NCBI GenBank assembly: GCA_910584665.1
Contig: CAJUBL010000024.1
Location: 1-38,206 of the forward strand
Length of the DNA stretch: 38,206 nucleotides
Direction of reading: 5' to 3'
From: an uncultured Muribaculaceae bacterium
GTDB lineage: Bacteria; Bacteroidota; Bacteroidia; Bacteroidales; Muribaculaceae
The translations under genes were made by a program, and so were the position numbers. Below the pieces are notes generated by a model. The model worked only from the letters and a program-made list of their open reading frames with translations, ran no database searches and was not told the DNA's origin. Positions 14,208 to 22,653 of this stretch are shown here, piece after piece (within the stretch, counting starts at the first letter, position 1; each line of letters opens with the position of its first letter).

Positions 14208-15995
14208 TCAGGTGAGAGAAAGTTTGAATTCTTTCATCATTCTGGCTACTTTGGGGTATTCTTCGGCCAGGTATCTTATTATCTCGCGTTCGCTCCATGT
14301 CGACGGACTTGATGGCCCCTGATTGATAAGTATTTCGAAAGCTATAAGATCGTTGTTGAGACTGTTGTGTATTACTTCGAGCAATTCGGTCATCACTCCT
14401 TCGAGCAACTCTTTCTGGCCTGGATTCTCAACGGTCACGGTGTATAGATACGGGACCGAACCGTGGGGGACAGGTCTGCTTGCACGCATGGTGTTGACCA
14501 GTATGTGCTGGGTAGGTTTCGATGCCATGAAACTTTCCCAGACATCCTTAAGCTGGCCGGGAGTGTAGTCGGCGGTGCGTTTCGGGATATCGTTCCTTAC
14601 CTGAGGCTCGCCGGCTGTCTTTTGGTGAAGAGTCGCCTCCGGATTGCGTATACTTATGGTGTGAGGTATTGTAAGAGGCTTCAGGCGTCCGGTCGATGCC
14701 GGGGCCGGTGGTGGAGGCGGAGGAGGAACGGCAGTTCCTGTGGAAGGTGCGGTTGTCTGACCGACAGGTGATTGCGGTGAAGCGGTCGGTCGGGGTTCGG
14801 GCTGTATGGCCCGGGGTGTGGCGGGCAGCGAAGTCTCGCGTGGAGCGGCAGGCTGCAAAGGTTGCAACAGCCCCTCTCCGTCGCCACTAAAGATGGGGGA
14901 GGGGCTTAGTAGTTGGCACAGTCTGATGAGAAGCAGCTCGACAAGGAATGTTTTTCCGGTAGCCTGGCGGTAGTTGAGATCCGCGTCATTGCATAGGCTC
15001 ATGGCCTGGTACAGGAATGTCGGGGTGCATCGGGATGCCTGTTCCGACATGAGCTGTAAGGTGGCTTCGTCAGTGTCGAGCAACACGCGTGTAGACTCCT
15101 CGCGTGACACCATGAGGTCGCGCAGGTAGGCGGCAAGGCCGTTGATGAAGGCATGTGAGTCAAAGCCGTGGTCACGTATCTCCTTGTAAATGAGCAATGC
15201 TCCGGGCACATCCTGACTGACGAAACAATCGACCAGACGACTGAAGTATGCGGCGTCGAGAACATTGAGATTTTCTATAACGCTACGGTATGTTATGTTG
15301 CCGCGAGATGAAGCCGCTACCTGATCGAAGATCGACAGGGCGTCACGCAGTGCTCCGTCGGCTTTCGATGCTATGACGCCTAAGGCCGAGCGCTCGGCGG
15401 TGATCCCTTCCTGTGAGGCCACATACTCCAGATGATTGACCATATCGTTGATGGTAATGCGGTTGAAGTCATAGATCTGGCATCGTGACAGTATGGTCGG
15501 TATGATCTTGTGCTTCTCGGTGGTGGCGAGTATGAACACCACGTAGCCCGGAGGTTCCTCGAGGGTCTTGAGGAAGGCGTTGAAAGCCTGTGACGACAGC
15601 ATGTGTACCTCGTCGATGATGAATACGCGGTACTTGCCGTTGGTAGGCGGAACCTGTACCTGGTCGACAAGCGAGCGGATATCCTCGACACCGTTGTTGG
15701 AGGCGGCGTCAAGTTCCACTATGTTGAGTGAGACCCCGCTGTTGAATGCCTGGCATGACTCACATTCGTTACAGGGATCGCCATCGGGAGTGCGGTTACG
15801 GCAGTTAATTGTTTTGGCAAAAATACGTGCGCAGGAGGTCTTTCCGACGCCTCGCGAGCCACAGAAGAGGTAGGCGTGTGCCAGCCGGTCGGTGGCTATA
15901 GCATTTTTGAGTGTCGAGGTCAGTGCCTGCTGTCCCACGACACTGGCGAATGTCGAGGGACGGTATTTGCGCGCCGAGACGATATATTTATCCAT
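14208..15995 (-). CDS. dnaX: DNA polymerase III subunit gamma/tau
   Basis: A 595-residue clamp-loader ATPase. The P-loop is GSRGVGKT at 46-53, zinc ligands are Cys65, Cys75, Cys78 and Cys81, the Walker B block is FIIDEVHMLS, and sensor 1 lies in FILATTEKHK. AAA+ domains I-III cover about 1-365. A Pro/Ala/Thr-rich linker (about 370-455) leads to a ~135-residue C-terminal region. Inside the linker the segment SPSPIFSGDGEG is encoded by a 38-base DNA palindrome (14869-14906) that looks like an in-frame repeat insertion. A consensus promoter lies 32-63 bases upstream, divergent from the phosphate permease gene. I saw no A-rich frameshift site that would give a short gamma form. Confidence 0.96.
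   Translation of the reverse strand: MDKYIVSARKYRPSTFASVVGQQALTSTLKNAIATDRLAHAYLFCGSRGVGKTSCARIFAKTINCRNRTPDGDPCNECESCQAFNSGVSLNIVELDAASNNGVEDIRSLVDQVQVPPTNGKYRVFIIDEVHMLSSQAFNAFLKTLEEPPGYVVFILATTEKHKIIPTILSRCQIYDFNRITINDMVNHLEYVASQEGITAERSALGVIASKADGALRDALSIFDQVAASSRGNITYRSVIENLNVLDAAYFSRLVDCFVSQDVPGALLIYKEIRDHGFDSHAFINGLAAYLRDLMVSREESTRVLLDTDEATLQLMSEQASRCTPTFLYQAMSLCNDADLNYRQATGKTFLVELLLIRLCQLLSPSPIFSGDGEGLLQPLQPAAPRETSLPATPRAIQPEPRPTASPQSPVGQTTAPSTGTAVPPPPPPPAPASTGRLKPLTIPHTISIRNPEATLHQKTAGEPQVRNDIPKRTADYTPGQLKDVWESFMASKPTQHILVNTMRASRPVPHGSVPYLYTVTVENPGQKELLEGVMTELLEVIHNSLNNDLIAFEILINQGPSSPSTWSEREIIRYLAEEYPKVARMMKEFKLSLT
14869..14906. repeat. Palindromic element within the dnaX linker
   Basis: AGCCCCTCTCCGTC (14869-14882) is nearly complementary to GATGGGGGAGGGGCT (14892-14906) around GCCACTAAA. 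The insertion keeps the dnaX frame and sits in the disordered linker. Palindromes of the type CCCCTCTCC...GGGGAGGGG are dispersed repeats in many bacterial genomes; the assignment is by resemblance. Confidence 0.6.
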
Positions 15996-16026
15996 TTGAC
16001 TGAACAGGTGAAAGTATATATGGGAA

Positions 16027-16058
16027 CAAATTTAATTCAAATAATCCAATAATTCAAA
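16027..16058 (-). promoter_or_regulatory. dnaX promoter
   Basis: On the minus strand TTTG (16058-16055), 20 bases, then TAAATTTG (16034-16027). The spacing and both elements match the Bacteroidota consensus and point to a transcript start about 25 bases before the dnaX ATG at 15995. Confidence 0.7.
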
Positions 16059-16292
16059 CCGACACAGGTTTTATTCCGGGCAACTGCACAGAATCGGTTT
16101 GCTGTTGTCATGTCAGGCTGTCGCCGCGCTGTCAATCGCACTTGGGTTCATGGCTGGATGTATTCTTTGATTTTGCAAAAAAACTTTTTTTGTGTCTTTT
16201 TTGCTTTTGTATTTGTTTAATTTTTGATTAAGGTTTTTGTAATAATTTTTTAATGATATCGCGATTACTTTGCGTTGTAAAATAATCACTGT
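16059..16292. other. Divergent intergenic region with A/T-rich half
   Basis: The part next to dnaX has ordinary composition and holds no recognisable gene. From about 16165 the sequence becomes very A/T-rich. It contains the perfect palindrome CAAAAAAACTTTTTTTG (16176-16192). TTACTTTG at 16265-16272 is a near-consensus -7 element for the phosphate permease gene starting at 16293. TTTTTG at 16234-16239 lies 25 bases upstream of it, too far for a standard -33. No small open frame with a plausible start was found. Confidence 0.5.
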
Positions 16293-18551
16293 ATGGAAAT
16301 TTTGTTTTTATGTGTCGTCGTGTTTCTTTTCCTGCTGGCAATCTTTGACTTAACGGTAGGTGTGAGCAATGATGCGGTGAATTTTCTGAATTCGGCGATA
16401 GGGTCTAAGGCGGCCCCCCTGAGGCGTGTTCTGATCGTTGCCTCGATAGGTGTGTTCATCGGCGCCGCCATGAGCAACGGTATGATGGATATTGCCCGTC
16501 ATGGAATCTTCAGGCCTGAGCATTTCTCGTTCTATGATCTGATATGTATCTTCATGGCGGTGATGGTGACCGACATTATCCTGCTTGACATATTCAATAC
16601 GTTAGGCATGCCTACGTCGACGACCGTGTCGATGGTATTCGAACTGTTGGGCGCCACTTTTGTCGTCGCTCTGATCAAGATGGCCGGCGGTCTGGATATG
16701 GGTCTTAACGATCTGATCAATACGGAGAAAGTATTGTCGGTGACGTTCGGAATATTCCTGTCGGTGGCGATCGCGTTTTTCTTCGGTACGGTTGTCCAGT
16801 TCCTGGCCCGTATGATCTTCACATTCAATTACAGAAGCAATCTCAGGTGGAAGATAGGAATATTCGGCGGAATATGTACCACGGCACTCATATATTTCCT
16901 TATTATCAAAGGAGCCAGGGACCTGTCGTTCATGACTCCCGATGTCAAGGAGTGGATCAGGGTGCATACGTGGGAGATTATCGGGTGCAGCCTCGTGGCT
17001 GCCACGTTGGTGATGCAGCTGCTTCATGCGTTGGGTGTCAACGTGTTGAAGGTGGTGGTGCTGTTAGGCACTTTCTCGCTGGCCATGGCTTTCGCCGGCA
17101 ATGATCTGGTTAATTTCATCGGTGTGCCGCTGAGCGGTCTGGCATCGTATCAGGATTATATAGCCAATGGCGGCGGTGATGCGCACGGTTTCCTGATGAA
17201 TTCGCTAAACGGTCCTTCCGACACTCCGGTCTATTTCCTTATCGGTGCGGGAGTTATCATGGTTGTCGCGCTCTCGACATCCAGGAAGTCGCGCAATGTC
17301 TCCAAAACCGAGGTCGGTCTCGGTTCGCAGGGTGACGGCGACGAGATGTTCGGCTCTTCGCGTATCGCCCGCCGGCTTGTGAGATGGTCACTTTCGGTTA
17401 TAGGCTGGGTGCGTTCTGTCACGCCGGTGCGTGTACGTCAGTGGTTTAACCGTAGGTTTGATATCGATGAGACGATAATGGAGAGCGGGGCGGCTTTTGA
17501 CCTGATACGAGGGTCGGTCAATCTTGTCCTGGCCGGAGCCCTTATTGCCCTCGGCACTTCGTTCAAACTGCCGTTGTCTACGACCTTTGTAACATTCATG
17601 GTAGCTATGGGTACCTCGTTGAGTGACAGGGCCTGGGGCAGGGAGAGCGCGGTGTTCCGTATAACGGGTGTCATATCGGTTATAGGAGGATGGTTCCTTA
17701 CTGCCGGAGCGGCTTTTATCGGAGCCGGAATCATTGTGGCTGTGATGCATTATGGCGGACACTGGGCTATCATAGTACTTTCTGTACTTACTATATTTCT
17801 GATTGTGAGGAGTAACCGCCGGTTCAAGTCCCGTCGCGAGGATGACGGAGCCGAGACTCTTTTCCGTGCGATCATCTCCACAGACGATAAAACTGAGGCA
17901 TGGAATATGCTGAGATGCTATATCAACGAGCAGCAGCTGCAGTTCATAGACTATGCCCGATCGACGTTTGCTGATATAACGGCCGGTTTTATAAGTGAGA
18001 ATCCCAAGGTACTGTCGCGTGCGGAGTCAGGTCTTGAACGGCATAAAAAAATATTGAAGAATGCACGCCGTCGTGAGACTTTATGCCTGCAGCATGTTGA
18101 CAGACCGGTGGCTATAGAGAAGAGTACCTGGTTCTACCTGAGCAATAACTGCTGTATGTCGATGCTGTATAACCTGCGTCGTATCACCGAGGTGTGCCGT
18201 GAGCATGTAGACAACAATTTCCGTCCGTTGCCTCAGGAGTATGCCGGTGAATTTGAGATTGTAAGGACGCGTGTGGAGATTATGTTCAATGATACCATGA
18301 CTATGATGCATGACAATGCGATCGATGCTATCGTGGCATTGAGACGCCGGTGTGACGAGTTGAAGAACGACCTGTCTGATATGTATCATCGCCGTCATTC
18401 ATCATTGCACGAGACCGACCCTTCGTTGCTGTCGGTAATGTATGTCTATATCAACCTGTTGCAGGAGACACGCGAGATGGTGTCGGGAATGCGTAAGTAT
18501 CTCCGTGCCTACGGCAAGCTGCAGGACAGCGGCTTCTCGGCCCGCGGATAA
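16293..18551 (+). CDS. PiT-family inorganic phosphate permease with C-terminal cytoplasmic domain
   Basis: A 752-residue transporter predicted to take up phosphate with protons or as a metal-phosphate complex. The two PHO4 half-domains carry the duplicated signatures: VSNDAVNFLNSAIGSKAAP near 24-42 and FAGNDLVNFIGVPLSG near 268-284. About ten membrane helices run to residue ~510, split by a basic loop near 330-380. The last ~240 residues are soluble, helical and rich in charged residues (from RSNRRFKSRREDD onward), resembling PhoU-like regulatory domains fused to Bacteroidota Pit proteins; that match is by overall pattern only. The gene is transcribed alone and ends at a strong terminator. 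Confidence 0.9.
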   Translation: MEILFLCVVVFLFLLAIFDLTVGVSNDAVNFLNSAIGSKAAPLRRVLIVASIGVFIGAAMSNGMMDIARHGIFRPEHFSFYDLICIFMAVMVTDIILLDIFNTLGMPTSTTVSMVFELLGATFVVALIKMAGGLDMGLNDLINTEKVLSVTFGIFLSVAIAFFFGTVVQFLARMIFTFNYRSNLRWKIGIFGGICTTALIYFLIIKGARDLSFMTPDVKEWIRVHTWEIIGCSLVAATLVMQLLHALGVNVLKVVVLLGTFSLAMAFAGNDLVNFIGVPLSGLASYQDYIANGGGDAHGFLMNSLNGPSDTPVYFLIGAGVIMVVALSTSRKSRNVSKTEVGLGSQGDGDEMFGSSRIARRLVRWSLSVIGWVRSVTPVRVRQWFNRRFDIDETIMESGAAFDLIRGSVNLVLAGALIALGTSFKLPLSTTFVTFMVAMGTSLSDRAWGRESAVFRITGVISVIGGWFLTAGAAFIGAGIIVAVMHYGGHWAIIVLSVLTIFLIVRSNRRFKSRREDDGAETLFRAIISTDDKTEAWNMLRCYINEQQLQFIDYARSTFADITAGFISENPKVLSRAESGLERHKKILKNARRRETLCLQHVDRPVAIEKSTWFYLSNNCCMSMLYNLRRITEVCREHVDNNFRPLPQEYAGEFEIVRTRVEIMFNDTMTMMHDNAIDAIVALRRRCDELKNDLSDMYHRRHSSLHETDPSLLSVMYVYINLLQETREMVSGMRKYLRAYGKLQDSGFSARG

Positions 18552-18604
18552 GCAATTTCAGAACTATCAGAACCTTTATCGGTATTTTGTGGATTAATGA
18601 CAGC

Positions 18605-18638
18605 AAGTCCCCCGATGTGAGAACATCGGGGGACTTTT
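18605..18638 (+). terminator. Strong rho-independent terminator
   Basis: AAGTCCCCCGATGT (18605-18618) pairs perfectly with 18623-18636 around a GAGA tetraloop, giving a 14-bp G/C-rich stem followed by TT. It lies 54 bases after the phosphate permease stop and 25 bases before the stop of the converging minus-strand gene, so it may serve both directions. Confidence 0.88.
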
Positions 18639-18660
18639 AATGAAATGGTATGGCTATGTA

Positions 18661-19143
18661 TCAGCAGGTGAGGTAGAGGTGGCGGGAGGATGGGTGTGCG
18701 GCATAGATGACCCAGGCGGCGGTGGCCTGGGGGCCGGCGTCGATTATTTCCTGCGGTGGTGTGAGTGTCGGGACGCTGAGTCTGAGCGGACTGAATGTTA
18801 TGGCTATGGTCACGGGATCGCCTGCTGAGTCAAGCCGGTCTATGGCGGCTTGGGGGCCGTAGGGATGATATTGCGCGCCTGCTTTCTGTGCCAGGCGGTT
18901 GCCGAGAACGGGGTCGGGTCCTGTTATTGCGACCCGGCAGTTGAATCGCCGCAGCATGTCGATGACGGCCTGTGAGACGGGGGTGTCGATATCTGTGACA
19001 AGAACCCGCATGGGCGGGTAGTCGATGAGTACCTGTCCTGGTCTGAGGTTATGCGGGGTGTGCATGGCGGCACGGGGTGTCGCCGCCCCCTGCCGGGAGT
19101 GGCGATACTCCTCCATGCGCCGTTCAAGATAATTGTCGGCCAT
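18661..19143 (-). CDS. Short Rossmann-like protein of unknown function
   Basis: A 160-residue protein. The N-terminus MADNYLERRMEEYRHSRQG is a charged helix also seen at the start of small SDR-like proteins of Bacteroidales. Residues ~45-80 form a beta-alpha-beta unit (MRVLVTDIDTPVSQAVIDML...CRVAITG) like a Rossmann fold, but the SDR glycine-rich TGxxxGIG is replaced by TDIDTPVSQ and no Tyr-Lys catalytic pair is visible. It is about half the length of a normal SDR, so it is more likely a non-catalytic relative than an enzyme. Its ATG overlaps the stop of the secreted protein gene by one base (TGATG), so the two are translated together. The frame is open upstream, but that part duplicates the neighbouring gene's DNA. 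Confidence 0.7.
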   Translation of the reverse strand: MADNYLERRMEEYRHSRQGAATPRAAMHTPHNLRPGQVLIDYPPMRVLVTDIDTPVSQAVIDMLRRFNCRVAITGPDPVLGNRLAQKAGAQYHPYGPQAAIDRLDSAGDPVTIAITFSPLRLSVPTLTPPQEIIDAGPQATAAWVIYAAHPSSRHLYLTC

Positions 19144-19976
19144 CAGTTTCCGAATGATAGGGTTGTGTAATAGCATGCCATTCCGGAACTGTTGTATCCG
19201 GGGCTGTACTGTATGGTTACAAACCGGCCGTCGTAGCCGAACCATGATGCGCTCATCACCACGCCGGTGTTGGATACCGATGCGGGATATCCATACTGTT
19301 GGCAGAAACTGTTGTAGAGCCGGTTGTAGCGTGCCGGGTCCTGCCATGTGGTGGAGTAGATGTACTGGCTTGAGCATAGCATGCCGTTGTTATAGTGCAG
19401 GACTGCGTTCGGCCAGTTGCAGTTCATCTGTGATACGTTGTTGATATATATGGCATTGTCGGCGTATCCGGCTACGGTGTAACCGTTGTTGTACAGGTAG
19501 CTGAGCGATACGTTGTAGGCGGTGCCGAGAACCATTCCCATGATACTTCCGAATGAGGGACAACGTGGGCCGCAGACGTAGCGGGGCGGCGGGGTCGGAC
19601 GGTGGTAGCGTGGCCAGTGATCGTGCCGGGGAGGCGGTGGAGGTGCGGGTCTGTACCCTCCATGGTGGTTCCCGCCAAAGTGCGGTCTGTCCCAATTGCC
19701 GTGGCGGTTGTCCGGGCGGTTCCGATTACTATGTCTGTTGTCGTGACGGTGCCTGTCCCTGTTATCATGATTCCTGTTATCGGGGTGATTGTTTCTCTGA
19801 TCGGGGCGGTTGCTGTGACCGCGACGTCCCGGGGCATTCTGACCCGAATTGCGTGATTGCTCGGTGCGCGTGCCATTGTCACCGCGACCCTGACGGCCCT
19901 CGCGGGCATACATGACAGGAGCAGAGAGAACGGTTACCAGGTCTATAATCATGATGTATCTTACAATTCGTTTCAT
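19143..19976 (-). CDS. Secreted low-complexity protein, His/Asn/Arg/Asp-rich
   Basis: A 277-residue protein with an N-terminal signal sequence (MKRIVRYIMIIDLVTVLSAPVMYA, cleavage near residue 24). Residues ~25-115 are low complexity, made of R, N, H, D and G in short repeats such as NRHDNR. A proline-rich stretch (PAPPPPPRHDHWP) follows. The C-terminal ~130 residues are Tyr/Asn/Ser-rich and look folded (YNVSLSYLYNNGYTVAGYADNAIYINN...). Histidine clusters suggest metal or surface binding, which is a guess. The frame is open upstream into repeat copy B; Met at 19976 gives the signal peptide directly. A possible promoter is TTTG (20056-20053), 20 bases, TTTCTTTG (20032-20025) on the minus strand. 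Confidence 0.75.
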   Translation of the reverse strand: MKRIVRYIMIIDLVTVLSAPVMYAREGRQGRGDNGTRTEQSRNSGQNAPGRRGHSNRPDQRNNHPDNRNHDNRDRHRHDNRHSNRNRPDNRHGNWDRPHFGGNHHGGYRPAPPPPPRHDHWPRYHRPTPPPRYVCGPRCPSFGSIMGMVLGTAYNVSLSYLYNNGYTVAGYADNAIYINNVSQMNCNWPNAVLHYNNGMLCSSQYIYSTTWQDPARYNRLYNSFCQQYGYPASVSNTGVVMSASWFGYDGRFVTIQYSPGYNSSGMACYYTTLSFGN

Positions 19977-20024
19977 AGCTTCAGGTTTTAAGCAGTTAGT
20001 AATGTCGTTTACTGATAGGAGTAA

Positions 20025-20056
20025 CAAAGAAACAAAAAGTTTAGTCAACTTCCAAA
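20025..20056 (-). promoter_or_regulatory. Probable promoter of the secreted protein gene
   Basis: On the minus strand, TTTG at 20056-20053 and TTTCTTTG at 20032-20025 are separated by 20 bases. The -7 element deviates from TAnnTTTG at its second base. The start codon lies 49 bases downstream. Confidence 0.45.
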
Positions 20057-20117
20057 AAACTCCAATATAATGCAATGTTAGGGCAACCGCCCCTAAAGTG
20101 CAGATTGTAGTGATGTT

Positions 20118-20338
20118 ATCATTAAAGCGCAGATTAAAATATAAAATCAACCGCAAATTACGCGGATTACGCAAATTTTTTTTTGGGGGGGGGAATCGAG
20201 GCTTTTGATCTTCCTGTGGTTCTCCGATATTCCTTTACTATAATTTGCGTAATCCGCGTAATTTGCGGTTGATTTTATAATCCGGATGGATAATTTTAAT
20301 CTGCGTAATCTGCGCTTTTAATCCACACGCCGGATGGT
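20118..20338 (-). repeat. Palindromic dispersed repeat, copy B
   Basis: Same element as 5642-5870, inverted. On the minus strand it reads CGCAGATTACGCAGATTAAA, ATCCGG, AACCGCAAATTACGCGGATT, then the centre ATAGTAAAGGAATATCGGAGAACC, which differs from copy A at only a few positions, then the mirrored arms. The plus strand carries a T9-G9 run (about 20176-20193) that copy A lacks. The element starts about 60 bases upstream of the secreted protein promoter and ends six bases before the stop codon of the GH105 gene, so it may end the PUL operon transcript. Confidence 0.85.
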
Positions 20339-20343
20339 TGTGG

Positions 20344-22653
20344 TTAGAAACGGTCGGGGGTGGCCGGGAGGTCCTGCCAGTGGTGGTCCTTGGGGAATGG
20401 CTGTGAGTTCCATGCGCGGGCCTGTGTGCAGGGTAGTGCCGCGTCGGTCCAGAAGGGGTGGCTGGCGGGCAGTCCGAGAGGCAGGAAAGCGAGCGAGGTC
20501 ATGTAGAGGGAGCCGTTGTTTGTATACCAGTCGGCCACATTGGGCTGACGTCCGGCGAAGCCGATGGTGAGGTATCCGCCCTCGTTGAAGTTATCCTTGC
20601 CGTCAAACATGCGGTGCATCACCGAGGTGAGGGCTCCGCGTACCTGTCCGTAGGCCAGACCGGCCGGAAGTTTCTCATGCCATGCCATCATGGCCAGCGG
20701 CTGCATTGTGGCCATGCGGTAGGGTATGGAACGGCCGAACACCGGGAATGTTCCTTCGGGTGATATGAGGCGTTCGAGCACTATGCTGAATTTCTGTGCC
20801 CGGCGCAGGGCGCGGTCGTGGTATTTCGTGTAGTCGATGCGGGTATAACGTCCGGCTTTGATCATGTTCTGCAGAGTCTCAAGATACATGGGGTGGAATA
20901 CATAGCTCGAGTAGTAGTCGAAAGCAAACGATGGGCCGTCGGCATACCATCCGTCTCCGGTGTACCACTCCTCGACTTTGCGTATGGCGGAGTTGACGCG
21001 GTAGTCGTCACCGTCGGCTCCGACACTGGAGAGGAAACTCTCGATGGTGGCCGAGAAGAGTACCCAGTTGGTGTATGGCGGGTCAATGCGCCGTATGCCT
21101 CGGAATGCCTCGATATAACGTTTCTTAGTGGTGTCGTCGAGCGGTTCCCAGAGTGCTTCGGGAGCGCGTGTGAAAGATTCCGCGACATAGGCGGCATCGA
21201 CCATCACCTGTCCCTCGCCGCTCCACAGGAGACAGTCGGGGCTGTCGGGATCGACAGCATTGGCATAGGCCTTGAGTGCCCATCCGCGCAATCTGCGGCG
21301 CTGTTCACCCTCGGCGGTATCATCGTCGGGGAGTGACAGCCATGGGGCGATACCGGCCATGAGCCGGCCGAATGTCTCCATGTAGGTCACGCGCCTGTCG
21401 CGGCCGTCCCAGTTCGGGCTCACTTCGACCAGCATGTCGCGCTGCAGCTCTCCTGCGGCCATTTTTGATAGCACCGGTGCCGCCATGCTATAGGCAAGCG
21501 AGGTCCAGTAGGCGCGGTCGGCATTGTCGTTTTTCTCGAGATAGCGTACATACTCGCAGGCGGCGAGAAGCCATGCGCCGGTGCCGAAGCTGGATGTAGA
21601 TGTGCGGTCTACTACCTGTCCGGGGATCGCTTTTTCACCTATAGGCTGTACGTAGCCTATTGATCCGTCTTTCTGGAGTGCTGTGTTGAACAGGTAGTTC
21701 CAGCCTTTACGGGCTGCGTCAAGGTATCGGGTGTCGCTAAGGTAGCCGTTGTTGATTCCCCACAAAAGGCCGTAGGTGAAGAAAGCGGTGCCGCTGGTCT
21801 CACACCCCGGGGCGTGGTCGGGATCCATCATTGACCGTGTCCAGTAGCCGCCGGGCTGCTGGGTGGCGACGACAGCATCGGCCAGGCGTATATACTTGCC
21901 GATGAAGAAGTCACGGTACTCGCAGTCGGCCGGGAGGTCCCTGAGGACCTTGGCGAGACCGGCAAGAACCCATCCGTCGCCGCGTGCCCAGAAGTCTTTA
22001 CGGCCGTTTACACTTTTGTGTCGGGGATATACATATTTGCCGTCGCGGTAGTACAGTCCGGTCTCGTTGTCCAGCATTATGCTGTCGCTGTACTGGATGT
22101 ATTCGTATAGTTTGTCAAGATAGAGGTCGTTGCCTGTGATACGGTATAGTTTGGTCATTACCGGCATTACCATATACAGTCCGTCGGCCCACCACCAGTA
22201 ATCATTGCGGGGTGTGGCCATCTCGTATTCCATCACGCGGCGTGCGCGGGCAATGCGACGGTCTTCGGGCAGCAGGTTATAAAGATCGGCATAGGTCTGG
22301 AAACATATCTGCCAGTCGCCGAACAGGACATAGTCATCGCTCTCGCCATAGGAGTATTTCCACTCGGTGAAGTCATTGCTTTTGGCACCTTTCCACTCGT
22401 TGTGTTCGGCCCAGTCCTCGCTGTACTTGCGCCAGCGCTCGTTACCTGTAAGGTGGTATGCTTCCATGTTGCCGGTGTGATAGGCCGCGTTGTCCCAGAA
22501 CGCGCGGCACTTGGGGGAGTTGGTTGCCTGCCAGTGGTCATTGACGCGTTCTATGGCCTGACGAACCTTGGCCGATTCCCTGGCGGGAGCGGCATGGACA
22601 GTGACGGCGGTTCCTGCCGCCATAAGTGCTATTGATATGAGTATCTGTTTCAT
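20344..22653 (-). CDS. GH105-DUF2264 (GH154-like) fusion, secreted uronic-acid glycoside hydrolase
   Basis: A 769-residue protein with a signal peptide (cleavage near VHA-AP, residue 21). Residues ~25-370 are a GH105 six-hairpin domain, a family removing unsaturated 4,5-uronic acid from lyase products. The likely catalytic Asp157 is in WWADGLYMVMP, and RGDGW at 224-228 replaces the usual RGNGW. Residues ~375-755 are a DUF2264 domain (VEVSPNWDGRDRRVTYMETFGR, WSGEGQVMVDAAYVAESF), which I recall as the basis of CAZy family GH154 with beta-glucuronidase members. Two uronidase-type domains on one chain could remove both saturated and unsaturated caps. The start overlaps the GH43 stop by four bases (ATGA), and it ends the minus-strand PUL operon. 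Confidence 0.88.
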   Translation of the reverse strand: MKQILISIALMAAGTAVTVHAAPARESAKVRQAIERVNDHWQATNSPKCRAFWDNAAYHTGNMEAYHLTGNERWRKYSEDWAEHNEWKGAKSNDFTEWKYSYGESDDYVLFGDWQICFQTYADLYNLLPEDRRIARARRVMEYEMATPRNDYWWWADGLYMVMPVMTKLYRITGNDLYLDKLYEYIQYSDSIMLDNETGLYYRDGKYVYPRHKSVNGRKDFWARGDGWVLAGLAKVLRDLPADCEYRDFFIGKYIRLADAVVATQQPGGYWTRSMMDPDHAPGCETSGTAFFTYGLLWGINNGYLSDTRYLDAARKGWNYLFNTALQKDGSIGYVQPIGEKAIPGQVVDRTSTSSFGTGAWLLAACEYVRYLEKNDNADRAYWTSLAYSMAAPVLSKMAAGELQRDMLVEVSPNWDGRDRRVTYMETFGRLMAGIAPWLSLPDDDTAEGEQRRRLRGWALKAYANAVDPDSPDCLLWSGEGQVMVDAAYVAESFTRAPEALWEPLDDTTKKRYIEAFRGIRRIDPPYTNWVLFSATIESFLSSVGADGDDYRVNSAIRKVEEWYTGDGWYADGPSFAFDYYSSYVFHPMYLETLQNMIKAGRYTRIDYTKYHDRALRRAQKFSIVLERLISPEGTFPVFGRSIPYRMATMQPLAMMAWHEKLPAGLAYGQVRGALTSVMHRMFDGKDNFNEGGYLTIGFAGRQPNVADWYTNNGSLYMTSLAFLPLGLPASHPFWTDAALPCTQARAWNSQPFPKDHHWQDLPATPDRF

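Noticed and set aside
19977..20174. N-terminal extension of the secreted protein gene
   Set aside because: The added residues come from repeat copy B and from A/T-rich sequence across the probable promoter. The Met at 19976 gives a normal signal peptide.
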